Positions 45,400 through 55,191 are shown, numbered from the stretch's first letter. The stretch is DNA of 64,000 nucleotides from Bacteroidota bacterium (GCA_023428135.1 JAEYZG010000062.1:372001-436000), one strand, 5' to 3'. Notes: generated from the letters alone by a model not told the origin. A program made the numbers and translations.

Positions 45400-45447
45400 A
45401 AAAAAATCCTGAGAAGCCATTATAGAATAAAGACTAATCTCAGGATT
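45400..45447 (-). terminator. Hairpin terminator of the PAS kinase gene
   Basis: On the - strand AATCCTGAGA and TCTCAGGATT form a 10-bp stem with a loop of about 23 bases, followed by seven T. It lies just after the kinase stop at 45469. Confidence 0.75.
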
Positions 45448-45468
45448 CAATTGTTATTAAAGATCAGA

Positions 45469-48400
45469 TTATATTTTCAGGAAGATGTTAAAAACAGTTC
45501 CTTCTCCCGGATTGGAGTTTACTTCGATTTTACCACCGTTATTGTCCACAATTCTTTTAACTATCGACATTCCGATTCCAGTACCCTCCACTCCATAATC
45601 TATTCTTTTAAATGGAGCAAACACTTTTGGATAATCTTCTTTCCTTATACCTTTTCCATTATCCTGAATCGCAAGCAGTATAATATCTTCAGACACTAAT
45701 TCCGTTCTTATTCCTACAACAGGCTTTCGGTCTATCGATTTATATTTTATGGCGTTGGAGAGTAAATTGAATAAAATACTTCTCATATTCTTCTTTCTGA
45801 ACTTAAGTGATTTGACCTTAAAATCTTCCAGAATAATAGCTTCACTTCCTTCTATTAAATCTTTAATACTGTCTTTCACCTCCTCAAGTACTTCATCCAG
45901 ATTTACCTCCTGGATAAGGAAAGGATCTTCTTCTGTTTTAGCTACTTCAGAAAGGTCACTGATTGTTTTTTTAAGAATGCTTATAGACCTTGTTACAAGG
46001 TTAATTAGAAAATTAAGTTTAACATTATTAGGATCAGGATTTAACTCATTAAGGAGTAGTTCCATTAATGATTCAAGGTTTCTCACAGGTGAGGTAAGAT
46101 CGTGAGATGCCATGTATACAAAATTGTCTAGCTCTTTATTTATTTTCTTAAGCTCTTCATTTTTGGTATTGAGCTGATTATTGATATCACTGAGTTTCAC
46201 CTGAGCAGATGCGAAGTTATTCAGCATCATTCTCTGGTCATGTATGTCCGTTGATGTACCTACCCACTTTACATTCTTTCCATTTTCACCTTTAATAGGT
46301 ACAGCTCGGGAAAGAAACCATCGGTAATCGTTCAGACAGTTCTTGAGTCTATATTCAACACTATATTCAGCGCCAGTTCCAAGACTTTGGTTCCACTTGT
46401 AAAGTGCTTTACTTAAATCACTCTGATGAATAAAATTAAACCATCCGTTGCCCTTGAGATCGTCAAAAGATTTACCTAAATACTCTTCAGACTTTCTATT
46501 CGTAAAAATGATCTCTCCTGTTTCATTTGTAATCCAGACGAGCTGTGGCATAGACTCGGCAAGAGTTCTATAGGTTTCTTCACTTTCAAGAAGTCTGGAT
46601 TCTATGGCCTTTATTTCTGTTATTTCTGTAAGACAACCCACTATTCTTATCACCTTTCCCTTCTCATCTCTAATAACAAAGCCCCTGTCTATAACATAAC
46701 CATAAGTTCCATCATTCTTGCAAAACTTATATTCATTTCTCCAATTTGATTCCTGAGAAAAGAATATGCATTCAAAGCTATCAAGAATACGGGTTCTATC
46801 ATCAGGATGAATTCTGGTTTTCCAGTAATCAAGCCCCACTTTACCTTCTAAATTTTCAAAACCAAAATGCGCTTTATAAGCATCGTTAAACCAGAATTCA
46901 TTCGTAATAAAATCCCAGTCCCACATAGAGTCATTAGTCGCATTGGATATCAGCTTGAACCTTTCATTACTTACGGACAAATCAAGAGTTCTTTCTTTCA
47001 CCTTTATCTCAAGTTCTTCATTCAACTCTTTAAGTGCTTTGGAAATCTTCTCCAGCTGCAGCTTTGACTTTTCCAGGTCCAATTCAGCTTTCTTTCTTTT
47101 GGTAATATCCATGATACTTCCAACAAGTTTTTTCTCACCTGCATTGTCGATAAATATAGTTGCCTTCATCCAGCAATATATTTCCCTTCCCATGATTGTC
47201 TTCACTTTGCATTCAAGCTCCCATGGTTCATTAGTTTCAATGATGGTTTCAACAAAGGTCATTATGTTCGACCTGTCATATTCTTCAACGCAATTCTGAA
47301 TATCTTTGAAAGCAATAGTTCCTTTGGAAGGATAGTCAAACATCTTTCGCAATTCAGGGGTGACTTTGAAATTATCAGATTTTAATTCCCATTCAAAAGA
47401 GCAGATGTTTGCGGCTTCCTGAGATTGGTAAAGAAAGATTTGATTTTTCCTTAATTCTTCAAGTGCATCAACCCTCTCCGTATAGTCTTCAAAGCTTATA
47501 ATACAGGAGTCTTCATTTCGTACTGCTGAAATCCTTAACCAGTTTGAAAATCCATCTTCCCCATAATAAACCTCATTTGTGCTGGCCTCTCCCGTGGTCA
47601 TTACATCTTTGAACTGATTCAGGATGCCAAGTTTTACAAGGCCTGGATATTCTGCAAAGAATCTTTTCCCACGTAATTCCCTAAACTTTTTATTGAGAAA
47701 CTTTTCAGTAAAATGATTAAAAAATACTGGTTGAAAATCTGTTACATCTTTATTTTCATTTCGGACAGGCTTGAGCATCATAAAACCCATCCCAGAAGAA
47801 TGTACAATGCCTGACAAGAGGCTGTCCGTGCGTTTTCTATAAGTTATATCCTGAAAATATCCAAGAAGGCGAACAAGCTTTCCGGCTTCATTAAGTATAG
47901 GTTTAGCCTTTCCTAATATGTATTTTAGGTTCTCACTAGGAGTTATAATTCTGTAGTTAAAATCAATAGATCTCTTTTCTTCTCGGGCGCAATCAATGAC
48001 CTGAATAACTTTTGATATATCTTCAGAATGAACATAACAAAAAAGATCTTCCAGACGTACTGGTCCGTCCGAACTAATTTCAAATATATCATAGATCTGA
48101 TTAGAGCAAAAAGTATAACCAGTCATTATATCCATTTCCCAGCGGCCAACTCTCGCAAGGGATTCCACCTCTTCGATCAAATCATCTTCACTTAAAACCT
48201 CCGCTTCTACAAACCCCGGACCAGTAAGCTGAGTAAGACATCCTATACCTCCGAAAAATTTGCCATCTGTATCTAAAACAGGGAATAAATTTCCTTTGAA
48301 ATAAACTTTTTTACCGGGTTTAAATGAATATCGTGTAAGGGGAATTTCTACAATTTCCCCATCCTTAACCTTATTATATAAAACGGCAAAAGAGTCAGGC

Positions 48401-48600
48401 CAGAAAACATCATTGTAACTGAGTTTCACCGCAAGCCGGGAAGGATAGTCTGTCAATAATTCCAGAGAGTTGTTCCAGAAAAATATCTTACCGAATTCAT
48501 CAAAAGCGAATATTCCATCGGAAGACCTTTTCAGTGTTTTGATGAAGGTCTCCTTCCACAAAACTGATTCATCTATCATTATTTCGGAAGGGTTCAACAT
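45469..48600 (-). CDS. Cytoplasmic multi-PAS sensor histidine kinase
   Basis: A 1043-residue hybrid-free kinase with no membrane segment. Six PAS-like domains are seen, near 20-130, 145-260 (LARVGRWEMDIMTG), 265-385, 390-500, 545-660 (MWDWDFITNEFWFNDAYKAH) and 670-795 (MPQLVWITNETGEIIFTNRKS), with PAC motifs such as GYFQDITYRKR and VGSIMDITKRKKA. Coiled coils fall near 505-545 and 800-825. The phospho-accepting His is in YMASHDLTSPV near residue 825. The HATPase region covers about 930-1043 (N box NLLSNAIKY, DNGKGI, GTGIGMSIVKRI). No response regulator is encoded beside it, so its partner is unknown. Confidence 0.92.
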   Translation of the reverse strand: MLNPSEIMIDESVLWKETFIKTLKRSSDGIFAFDEFGKIFFWNNSLELLTDYPSRLAVKLSYNDVFWPDSFAVLYNKVKDGEIVEIPLTRYSFKPGKKVYFKGNLFPVLDTDGKFFGGIGCLTQLTGPGFVEAEVLSEDDLIEEVESLARVGRWEMDIMTGYTFCSNQIYDIFEISSDGPVRLEDLFCYVHSEDISKVIQVIDCAREEKRSIDFNYRIITPSENLKYILGKAKPILNEAGKLVRLLGYFQDITYRKRTDSLLSGIVHSSGMGFMMLKPVRNENKDVTDFQPVFFNHFTEKFLNKKFRELRGKRFFAEYPGLVKLGILNQFKDVMTTGEASTNEVYYGEDGFSNWLRISAVRNEDSCIISFEDYTERVDALEELRKNQIFLYQSQEAANICSFEWELKSDNFKVTPELRKMFDYPSKGTIAFKDIQNCVEEYDRSNIMTFVETIIETNEPWELECKVKTIMGREIYCWMKATIFIDNAGEKKLVGSIMDITKRKKAELDLEKSKLQLEKISKALKELNEELEIKVKERTLDLSVSNERFKLISNATNDSMWDWDFITNEFWFNDAYKAHFGFENLEGKVGLDYWKTRIHPDDRTRILDSFECIFFSQESNWRNEYKFCKNDGTYGYVIDRGFVIRDEKGKVIRIVGCLTEITEIKAIESRLLESEETYRTLAESMPQLVWITNETGEIIFTNRKSEEYLGKSFDDLKGNGWFNFIHQSDLSKALYKWNQSLGTGAEYSVEYRLKNCLNDYRWFLSRAVPIKGENGKNVKWVGTSTDIHDQRMMLNNFASAQVKLSDINNQLNTKNEELKKINKELDNFVYMASHDLTSPVRNLESLMELLLNELNPDPNNVKLNFLINLVTRSISILKKTISDLSEVAKTEEDPFLIQEVNLDEVLEEVKDSIKDLIEGSEAIILEDFKVKSLKFRKKNMRSILFNLLSNAIKYKSIDRKPVVGIRTELVSEDIILLAIQDNGKGIRKEDYPKVFAPFKRIDYGVEGTGIGMSIVKRIVDNNGGKIEVNSNPGEGTVFNIFLKI

Positions 48601-48825
48601 AATTGAATCTTTAAAAGATTTATTTAACTGAATTCAAAAGACCTTAAAGATAAAAGTAAAAAAACTTTTCGACCTAAGAGAAGCCAACTTATTAATAATT
48701 AAACACTTAAACAATACCCAAAATTAAGTATTTTGAATACTCATAACTAAAAATCATTTTTATTGTTTTTTAACTATTCTAATAAATTGTTTAACAATTT
48801 ACTGAAAACAAGATTCTGATCCCTG

Positions 48826-49692
48826 TCAATTGATTTTATAGCCGAAATTTATCTCTATTGAGTTAAAGCCATACTTTAATTTACTTAATACACCTGTATT
48901 ATAGGCGAAACAAATAAAAATTTTATCATCCCCAAGATTCGCCTCTACAGAACCAATTAAAGCAAGACCTTCTCTGCTTTTGTATGCCCCACCTAACCTG
49001 AAAATGTCGTTGTAACTTCCTTCCAGGACTAAATTGAAAAGATCTGCATTGGATGGTAATAGCTGATACATAAAATTACCTCTCAACTTCAGTGATGGGC
49101 TTAAGTCTTTTTCCTGACTTAGTAAAAAATTATAGAACCTTCTGAGTTTTACATTGGCCTTTAAAGGATTGGATTCTGCATTGAAAACCTGTTGTGAAGA
49201 TATTCCTGAAAAAAAACTCTTTCGCCTAAATGTAATACCGATCGCCCCGTCGGGCATCGTTGAGTTACCAGATGCCGTTGCAGAAGGCGCTGAAAAATAA
49301 ACTTGTGTAAATCCTGCCGCTAAACCTGCAGAAAGAGAAGTTTCTTCTGCAAGAGGAATAACATAGGCATAATTAAAATAAGCTCTGGGCTTGTCTATAT
49401 ATGGACCTTCTTTGTCATTGGAAAAAAATACCCTGGCAAGATGGGCTGCATTGTTTTCCTTTCTGAAAACTTTACTGCAAGTCACTGAATAACTGGCAAT
49501 CTTCTGGAATGCCCCGGTTCTTTGTCTGTACATAGAAAAAAATTCTGCTTTAGAATCTTCCTGCACAAATCCAGGATTAACAATTGCCGTATTATTAAAG
49601 TATGTTGTATAACTCTCAGGAAACACATCTGTAACCTGCGCTTTTACAGTCAGATATAAAAAAAAGAAAATAGTAAAAAGACAAATGCGCAT
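48826..49692 (-). CDS. PorP/SprF-family T9SS outer-membrane protein
   Basis: A 288-residue protein with a signal peptide (1-18, ending VKAQ) and the PorP/SprF start pattern YTTYFNNTAIVNPGFV. Amphipathic strands continue to the end (IEINFGYKIN). It is shorter than the copy at 26224 (352 residues). Members of this family help T9SS display proteins with CHU_C-type tails. It diverges (87 bp) from an operon whose second and third products have such tails, so it is the likely partner for those. Confidence 0.85.
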   Translation of the reverse strand: MRICLFTIFFFLYLTVKAQVTDVFPESYTTYFNNTAIVNPGFVQEDSKAEFFSMYRQRTGAFQKIASYSVTCSKVFRKENNAAHLARVFFSNDKEGPYIDKPRAYFNYAYVIPLAEETSLSAGLAAGFTQVYFSAPSATASGNSTMPDGAIGITFRRKSFFSGISSQQVFNAESNPLKANVKLRRFYNFLLSQEKDLSPSLKLRGNFMYQLLPSNADLFNLVLEGSYNDIFRLGGAYKSREGLALIGSVEANLGDDKIFICFAYNTGVLSKLKYGFNSIEINFGYKIN

Positions 49693-49779
49693 CCGGTTTT
49701 AAAATTCAAAAGTGAACATTTAAAATTATTTACTCCACTTCGTTACCTACGGTTTCCTTAAATGTATTAGAAATAACTT

Positions 49780-50358
49780 GTGAAAATTTCAGAAGAACAA
49801 ATACCGGATTTAATACGCAATGGCAAAGATAAGGAAGTTATTCCTCATCTTTATAAAAAAGTATTTCCTCTTGTTGAAAATTATATCCGAAAAAATTCGG
49901 GAAGAAAAGAAGATGCATCTGATGTATTTCAGGACTGCCTTCTGCTTTTCTATAAACAAGTAATAAAAAATACTTTTGATCCTAAGTACAAGGTTTACGG
50001 ATACCTTTACAGGATCAGCATTAATCTGTGGATTAATAAAATTAAGAAAGAACAAAGGATTCAATACCTGGAAACGGTAGGCGATGAAGCATTTGAAGAG
50101 GAACCCTCTCCATGGGATCGCCCACCGGAGCGTACCGATGAAAATGTGATCAGATCACTGTTCTCAGGAATAGGAGAAAAATGTGTGGAGCTGCTTACCA
50201 ATACTGTTTATTATAACCTCTTAATGGAGGATATAATGATCAGAATGGGCTTCCGCTCTGTCGATGCTGTAAAAATGCAACAGCAGAGATGTAAACAAAA
50301 ATTGATAAAAGAGATAGAAAATAATCCTGCTCTTGCAGATAAGTTAAAAGGAATATGA
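49780..50358 (+). CDS. ECF-type RNA polymerase sigma factor
   Basis: A 192-residue sigma-70 family factor starting with GTG. Region 2 lies near 20-95 (EDASDVFQDCLLLFYKQV, YLYRISINLWINKIKKEQR). Region 4 is near 125-180 (GEKCVELLTNTVYYNLLMEDI); it is more diverged than in the factor at 13673. The start overlaps no upstream gene; the next gene overlaps its stop as ATGA, so the two are translationally coupled, as in many sigma/anti-sigma pairs. Confidence 0.85.
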   Translation: MKISEEQIPDLIRNGKDKEVIPHLYKKVFPLVENYIRKNSGRKEDASDVFQDCLLLFYKQVIKNTFDPKYKVYGYLYRISINLWINKIKKEQRIQYLETVGDEAFEEEPSPWDRPPERTDENVIRSLFSGIGEKCVELLTNTVYYNLLMEDIMIRMGFRSVDAVKMQQQRCKQKLIKEIENNPALADKLKGI

Positions 50359-51434
50359 AGCCGGAAGATTTTACATACAATCAAATTGAAGATTATATCC
50401 ATGGAAGGCTTACAACTGAGGAATTATTGGTATTTGAGGCAGAATTATCTAATGATCCTGAACTGGCAAGAAAAGTAAAGCTTCATGAGCTTGCAGATGA
50501 TCTCGTAATAGAAAACAGGCTACTTGAAGTAAGTGCACTGATAAAAAATCAGTCTGGAAAATCTTCATCTGTAAATATAAAATATATAGCTATATCAATC
50601 TTTGGTGCGGCTCTTCTTGGCTTAGCGGGATGGTTTTGGTTTCAGAATAATTCAGAAAAAACAGTATATAAACTGCCTCAGGCAAATCAGGAAACTATTT
50701 CTGAAAGAAATGAGGAAATACAGTCAAAACCATTAAAAGAAAAGAGCAAAACAACATCTCAAATAAATACCGTAAACACGAAAAGCAACCAGGCTGAGGT
50801 TTCAGAATCTGTTCCTCCTGCTATTACAGTTGACAGTCTTCCCATTACCCAATTGGAACTGGCTGAACCAGGAGAAAATAAACCTAGCATCATAAATACC
50901 TCCGATAAAAGTAGTCCGGAAGAAAAAACAAGCCTGAACCCATGTGAGAAAACAGAGCTGACAGCCTTCGTAAAGACAATCGAAACCTGCGAAGGAGAAG
51001 AACAAGGAGCAATAAGGGTTCAGCAAATTAAAGGAGGAACGGAGCCATATACGTACACAGTATTTGATGGTGATGAAATAAAAGATGCAACCAGTTTAGC
51101 ATCCGGCTCTTATAAACTTATCATTTCTGATGGAAACGGATGTAAAAAAACATTTGATCATCTGATAGTGAAAAATAAAAACTGCCCTAAAGATTATTCC
51201 TTTAATCCATTTATAGACGAAAACTGGGAGATACCGTCCAGTGGTAAAGCAGGCAAGCTTTTGATATATGACGCATCAGGAAATATATATTTTGAAAAAC
51301 AAATTGAAGAAGGTGAAAAAGAACATTGGTCCGGAGAAGGTAAAAGCGGAGAAATTAAGCCTGGATATTATATCTTTGTTATTGACAGAGGTAAGGGTAT
51401 TTTGGTACAGGGAAGTGTAACAATAGTAAAATGA
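50355..51434 (+). CDS. Anti-sigma-like membrane protein with SprB-type repeat and CHU_C-like tail
   Basis: A 359-residue protein. Residues 1-65 are a soluble helical segment (NQIEDYIHGRLTTEELLVFE, ELSNDPELARKV) of the kind seen at the start of Bacteroidota anti-sigma factors. One membrane helix lies at about 76-95 (FGAALLGLAGWFWF). A Ser/Thr/Glu/Lys linker follows to ~195. A single SprB-type repeat sits at about 200-280: TCEGEEQGAIRV, GGTEPYTYTVFDGDE, SGSYKLIISDGNGCKKT. A CHU_C-like end follows (LLIYDASGNIYFE, GYYIFVIDRGKG). It overlaps the sigma gene by 4 bp and the LRR gene by 4 bp. The combination suggests a signal passed from the cell surface to the sigma factor; this is inference. Confidence 0.7.
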   Translation: MKPEDFTYNQIEDYIHGRLTTEELLVFEAELSNDPELARKVKLHELADDLVIENRLLEVSALIKNQSGKSSSVNIKYIAISIFGAALLGLAGWFWFQNNSEKTVYKLPQANQETISERNEEIQSKPLKEKSKTTSQINTVNTKSNQAEVSESVPPAITVDSLPITQLELAEPGENKPSIINTSDKSSPEEKTSLNPCEKTELTAFVKTIETCEGEEQGAIRVQQIKGGTEPYTYTVFDGDEIKDATSLASGSYKLIISDGNGCKKTFDHLIVKNKNCPKDYSFNPFIDENWEIPSSGKAGKLLIYDASGNIYFEKQIEEGEKEHWSGEGKSGEIKPGYYIFVIDRGKGILVQGSVTIVK

Positions 51435-53041
51435 CAAAAAAGGCATCCATATTAATTATTCTTTTCTTCGGAATCCAAGGCGTTCTGTGTGCACAGAATA
51501 TTGCCATTCCTGATAAAAACTTTCTAGCCTTCCTGAAAAAAGAATACTCCAAAGTCATTAAAAATGATAGTCTGATTTTAGAAAAAGCGAAAGATATAGA
51601 TGGCACACTTGACTGTTCGGAAAAAAACATTCAGTCATTGGAAGGCATTCAGTATTTCACCAGTCTTGAAGTATTAAAAGCTAATAACAACCAGCTTACT
51701 TCAGTTCCGGATATTTCAGGCCTTAAAGAAATAACAAGAATTGAGCTTACTAATAACAATCTCATTACTATTCCTGATTTAAGTAGCCTGACCAAACTTA
51801 AAACACTGTTTCTTTACAACAACGGTCTTACTTCTTTGCCTGATCTGAGTGGGAATACCTCATTGGCTCAGCTTATTGCCTCCAATAATTTTCTGACTTC
51901 CCTTCCTGAATTAAATAACCTGGTAAGTCTTAAAAAAATAGATGTTGGAAACAATCAGATAACAGCAATTCCTCCAGTTGATAAACTTATCTTACTGGAA
52001 GAACTAACTGTCTGGAAAAATCAGTTGCAGGCCCTCCCTGATCTCCAATATAATGCAAACCTTATTAAGATCAATGCAGGTACCAACAATATAGTATTAA
52101 CGCCTGACGTAAGTAAAAACGTGAACCTTCAGGAGTTTTCACTTGACAGAAACTTCTTAACCAAAATTCCTGATATCAGCAATCTTACTAAACTAAAGAA
52201 AGTAGAGTTTCATTTAAATCAATTTTCATTTGAAGATTTTACAACGATTACAGGATATCCAAACTTTCAAAACGTATTTATAATTTCACCACAGAAAGAC
52301 TTAGATGTTAGTAATCAGAGCGGTAAAGAATTTTCAGATTTCATCATTCGTACAGGTATTGATTCTTCCCTGACAAATAATACTTACGAATGGTATTATA
52401 ATGGAAGTAAAATAGCAACTACCAATGAAGATCTTCTTACCATACCCAATATTACAACAACTAATGAAGGTAAATACTTTGTTAAAATAACCAATCCATC
52501 TTTCCCAGGTGTAACACTCCGGACGGACACGTTTTTAGTATCTATATCTTCTTGTCTTGATCTGAGTAAACTTACATTCAATATATCGGGAATCAATTGC
52601 CTTGGTACCGGATCTGTTTTAATTAAACTGGAAGGTGAAAATCCTGCAACACTCAGTTATGAATTAAAATCCCAAAGCACTACAGATATCTATAAGTCTA
52701 GCTTCGGGTCTTTTACCGGACTTACTGATGAGTCCTATAGCCTTAAAATATTGTTGGATGACAACTGCCAGAAGGATTTTCCGGAAGCCATAAAAATTCC
52801 GCTTGAACCTTGTGATGAAACCTTCATCACTCCAAATAATGATGGGGATAAAGACGGATTTTTCTTTTCTGAGACTGGGAAGGCGGTAATCTATGATAAA
52901 AGCGGCAACAAAATAAAGGAACTGTCCATACCTGCAGAATGGAATGGCACATCTGAAAAAGGAAATATTGTTGCTATTGGTTACTACATCGCCAATATTA
53001 ATAACGGTGCAAACTATATCCGAATAAGCGTTCTCTATTAA
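51431..53041 (+). CDS. Leucine-rich-repeat surface protein with CHU_C-like tail
   Basis: A 536-residue secreted protein with a signal peptide (1-22, ending GVLCAQ). A block of about nine leucine-rich repeats of 21-23 residues spans ~66-265; units have the form LTSVPDISGLKEITRIELTN. An Ig-like region follows (~300-370; YEWYYNGSKIAT, GKYFVKITN), then a SprB-like segment, and a CHU_C-like end (ITPNNDGDKDGFFF, VIYDKSGNKIKE, WNGTSEKGN, GYYIANI). Length and order suit a T9SS-displayed adhesin or sensor. It is the last gene of the coupled sigma operon and is probably either the ligand-binding arm or the output. Confidence 0.75.
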   Translation: MTKKASILIILFFGIQGVLCAQNIAIPDKNFLAFLKKEYSKVIKNDSLILEKAKDIDGTLDCSEKNIQSLEGIQYFTSLEVLKANNNQLTSVPDISGLKEITRIELTNNNLITIPDLSSLTKLKTLFLYNNGLTSLPDLSGNTSLAQLIASNNFLTSLPELNNLVSLKKIDVGNNQITAIPPVDKLILLEELTVWKNQLQALPDLQYNANLIKINAGTNNIVLTPDVSKNVNLQEFSLDRNFLTKIPDISNLTKLKKVEFHLNQFSFEDFTTITGYPNFQNVFIISPQKDLDVSNQSGKEFSDFIIRTGIDSSLTNNTYEWYYNGSKIATTNEDLLTIPNITTTNEGKYFVKITNPSFPGVTLRTDTFLVSISSCLDLSKLTFNISGINCLGTGSVLIKLEGENPATLSYELKSQSTTDIYKSSFGSFTGLTDESYSLKILLDDNCQKDFPEAIKIPLEPCDETFITPNNDGDKDGFFFSETGKAVIYDKSGNKIKELSIPAEWNGTSEKGNIVAIGYYIANINNGANYIRISVLY

Positions 53042-53134
53042 CCTTAATTTTTCAGATTTAATTTCCTGCTGACATAAGGTTGTCATATCCCTGCTTTAGG
53101 TTTGTATTAATATTAATATAAACTAAAAGCAAAA

Positions 53135-53590
53135 ATGGAAACCAAACTCATCCCATCAGGACATTATCTATGTTATACTACACAAACAACACTTAACAAA
53201 TTGAAGGAATTTGCGGATAAAGCTGTTGACGGTGTGTATGAAGCAGTCGGAAAAGGAGGATTAAAAGCTTCCGGTCCTATGGAATTTATTTACTTTGACT
53301 GTTCCAATGACAGAGACAAAGAATTTACACTGGAAATTGCATTACCAGTAGAGGACAGCATGAACTTTAAAAGTAACATTCACAAAATCAAAAAAATCGA
53401 TGAATTTAAGTGCCTGTCTCATACCCACAATGGAGATTTATTAAACCTTCCTGGCATTTACCAGCAACTTTTTGAACAAGTATATAAGAGCGGAATCAAA
53501 CCTACAAACCAGGTAAGAGAAGTTTATAAAAGTTTTTCGGGTATGGCATCTAATGATAATATTACCGAAATTCAGATCGGAATAAATTAA
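53135..53590 (+). CDS. GyrI-like small-molecule-binding protein
   Basis: A 151-residue protein resembling the GyrI-like/AraC effector-binding fold (SOUL/BRE superfamily), which binds small hydrophobic molecules. It starts PSGHYLCYTTQTT, and has GPMEFIYFDC near residue 48 and FTLEIALPVED near residue 63, the two matching beta-alpha-beta halves. The end contains REVYKSF...NITEIQIGIN. No DNA-binding domain is attached. A rightward WYL regulator follows 110 bp later, but a shared function is unproven. Confidence 0.65.
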   Translation: METKLIPSGHYLCYTTQTTLNKLKEFADKAVDGVYEAVGKGGLKASGPMEFIYFDCSNDRDKEFTLEIALPVEDSMNFKSNIHKIKKIDEFKCLSHTHNGDLLNLPGIYQQLFEQVYKSGIKPTNQVREVYKSFSGMASNDNITEIQIGIN

Positions 53591-53700
53591 ATTCAAATTA
53601 ATCATTAGTCATTGAAAAAATCCTGTTAACCATTCTAATCAGTATCTTCTAATGAGTTGATCAGATAGGAATTTTTCAAATGCTTAATCCAGGTTAAAAT

Positions 53701-54645
53701 ATGAACAGAGTAGATCGCCTTCATGCGATACTTACAATACTGCAAAGCAAGAGGGTGGTAAAGGCTGAAGAGCTTGCCACCCACTTCAACCTCAGTATTC
53801 GTACAGTATACAGAGATATAAGAGCACTTGAAGAAGGCGGGATCCCTATAGGGGCAGAAGCAGGAGTCGGATATTTTCTAACAGACGGTTTTCACTTACC
53901 TCCAGTTATGTTTACCCATGAAGAAGCAAGAGCACTGCTGCTTGCAGGCAAATTCATTGAACAGCAAACAGATCAGGGTACAGCTAAAAGTTTTAATGAT
54001 GCACTTACGAAAGTCAGGGCTGTGATTGATAATGATAAAAAAGATGAGCTGGACAGCCTGAATCAAAAAATACTTATTCAGCCATACCCTAACTCCAAGC
54101 CCACTGTAGAGGACCTGAACTTAACACTTATTAAAGGCGCTCTTATCAATAATAAAATTTTAAAGCTGGACTATTCTACAGCCAGAGAAACTACAGAGCG
54201 AGATGTTGAACCAATAGGAATCTGCTTTTATCGAACAAACTGGCACCTGATCGCCTATTGCAGACTAAGAAAGGGTTATAGAGACTTCCGACTTGACAGA
54301 ATCAATAAAATAAATGTTTCCTCAGAAACCTTTCTCAGAATCAAACATCCTACCCTTAAAGAATACTTTGACAAAATGCTCCAGGAAGAAGAACTTTTCT
54401 ATGTAGAAATTAAAGTCAGTAAAGAGATACTCCCCCACCTTCAGGAAAGCAAATATAACTTTGGTCTGATAGAAGAAAATCCGGAAGAAGATGGAGCACA
54501 AATGCGGTTTGCCACCTATAGTCTTGACTATTTCGCCAGGTGGATTTTAATGATGGGAAATAAAGTGGAAATAATATCTCCTTCAGAACTCAGAGATAAA
54601 ACTTTAAAGCTCGTTGAAAACTTATCTTCTCACTATTCAAGATAA
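53701..54645 (+). CDS. YafY-type HTH/WYL-domain transcriptional regulator
   Basis: A 314-residue regulator with an N-terminal winged helix-turn-helix of the HTH_11 type (about 1-60; VKAEELATHFNLSIRTVYRDI). A WYL domain spans about 140-220 (LKLDYSTARETTERDVEPIG in part, WHLIAYCRLRKGYRDFRLDRI) and a WYL C-terminal extension follows to the end. Such regulators bind small ligands or nucleotides through the WYL fold; the effector is not known here. It is rightward, between a GyrI-like gene and a thioredoxin-like gene. Confidence 0.9.
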   Translation: MNRVDRLHAILTILQSKRVVKAEELATHFNLSIRTVYRDIRALEEGGIPIGAEAGVGYFLTDGFHLPPVMFTHEEARALLLAGKFIEQQTDQGTAKSFNDALTKVRAVIDNDKKDELDSLNQKILIQPYPNSKPTVEDLNLTLIKGALINNKILKLDYSTARETTERDVEPIGICFYRTNWHLIAYCRLRKGYRDFRLDRINKINVSSETFLRIKHPTLKEYFDKMLQEEELFYVEIKVSKEILPHLQESKYNFGLIEENPEEDGAQMRFATYSLDYFARWILMMGNKVEIISPSELRDKTLKLVENLSSHYSR

Positions 54646-54709
54646 TGATTTATATTACCACTCTAAATTAGTAAGCAAAACACAAAGACATTAATGAGGT
54701 TAAATTAAT

Positions 54710-55189
54710 ATGCAAAAATCTGGTTTTCTTCTAATACTAATTGCAGTCATTGCAATTCATAATTGTGTAGCACAAAGCTCCGTAGAAAAAAATTTGACGG
54801 GGAAAACCGATATTAAAGAAGTTGATTCAAATTTTCCATGGTTTTCTGAAGGATATTATCTTTATCAACCCGACACCACAATTATAAAAAAACTGTCCGA
54901 CAAAGGAATTAAACTTTCCTTTATTGTTTTCGGTGGTACCTGGTGCGGAGATACCAAAAGAGAGCTTCCCAGATTTTATAAAATCACAGATCAGGCCAAT
55001 ATCAAAAAAGAAAAGATAACGCTGTACTTTCTTAACCATGATAAAAAATCACCGGAGAAGCTAGAGAAAAAATATAAGATCCATTCGATTCCAACCTTTA
55101 TTATTTTTGATAATGGTAAAGAAGTCGGAAGGATTGTAGAAAGCCCTCAAAACACTTTGGAAAAAGACCTGTTGGAAGTTATAAATTAA
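54710..55189 (+). CDS. Exported thioredoxin-like protein with single active-site cysteine
   Basis: A 159-residue protein with a signal peptide (1-22, ending CVAQ). The thioredoxin fold runs from about 60 to 155, with FGGTWCGDTKRELPRF at the active-site position and the cis-proline region IHSIPTFIIFDNGKEVG. The CxxC motif is reduced to one cysteine (C-G-D-T), so a normal dithiol reaction is not possible. The WCGDS/WCGDT form is a known subfamily variant. It converges with the Mo-oxidoreductase gene, 2 bp apart at the stops. Confidence 0.8.
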   Translation: MQKSGFLLILIAVIAIHNCVAQSSVEKNLTGKTDIKEVDSNFPWFSEGYYLYQPDTTIIKKLSDKGIKLSFIVFGGTWCGDTKRELPRFYKITDQANIKKEKITLYFLNHDKKSPEKLEKKYKIHSIPTFIIFDNGKEVGRIVESPQNTLEKDLLEVIN

Positions 55190-55191
55190 AA

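Noticed and set aside
48786..48803. AAATTGTTTAACAATTT near-palindrome resembling the MarR site.
   Set aside because: It has an odd centre and one base fewer than the MarR palindrome, and lies in a region between kinase and PorP/SprF with no link to MarR.
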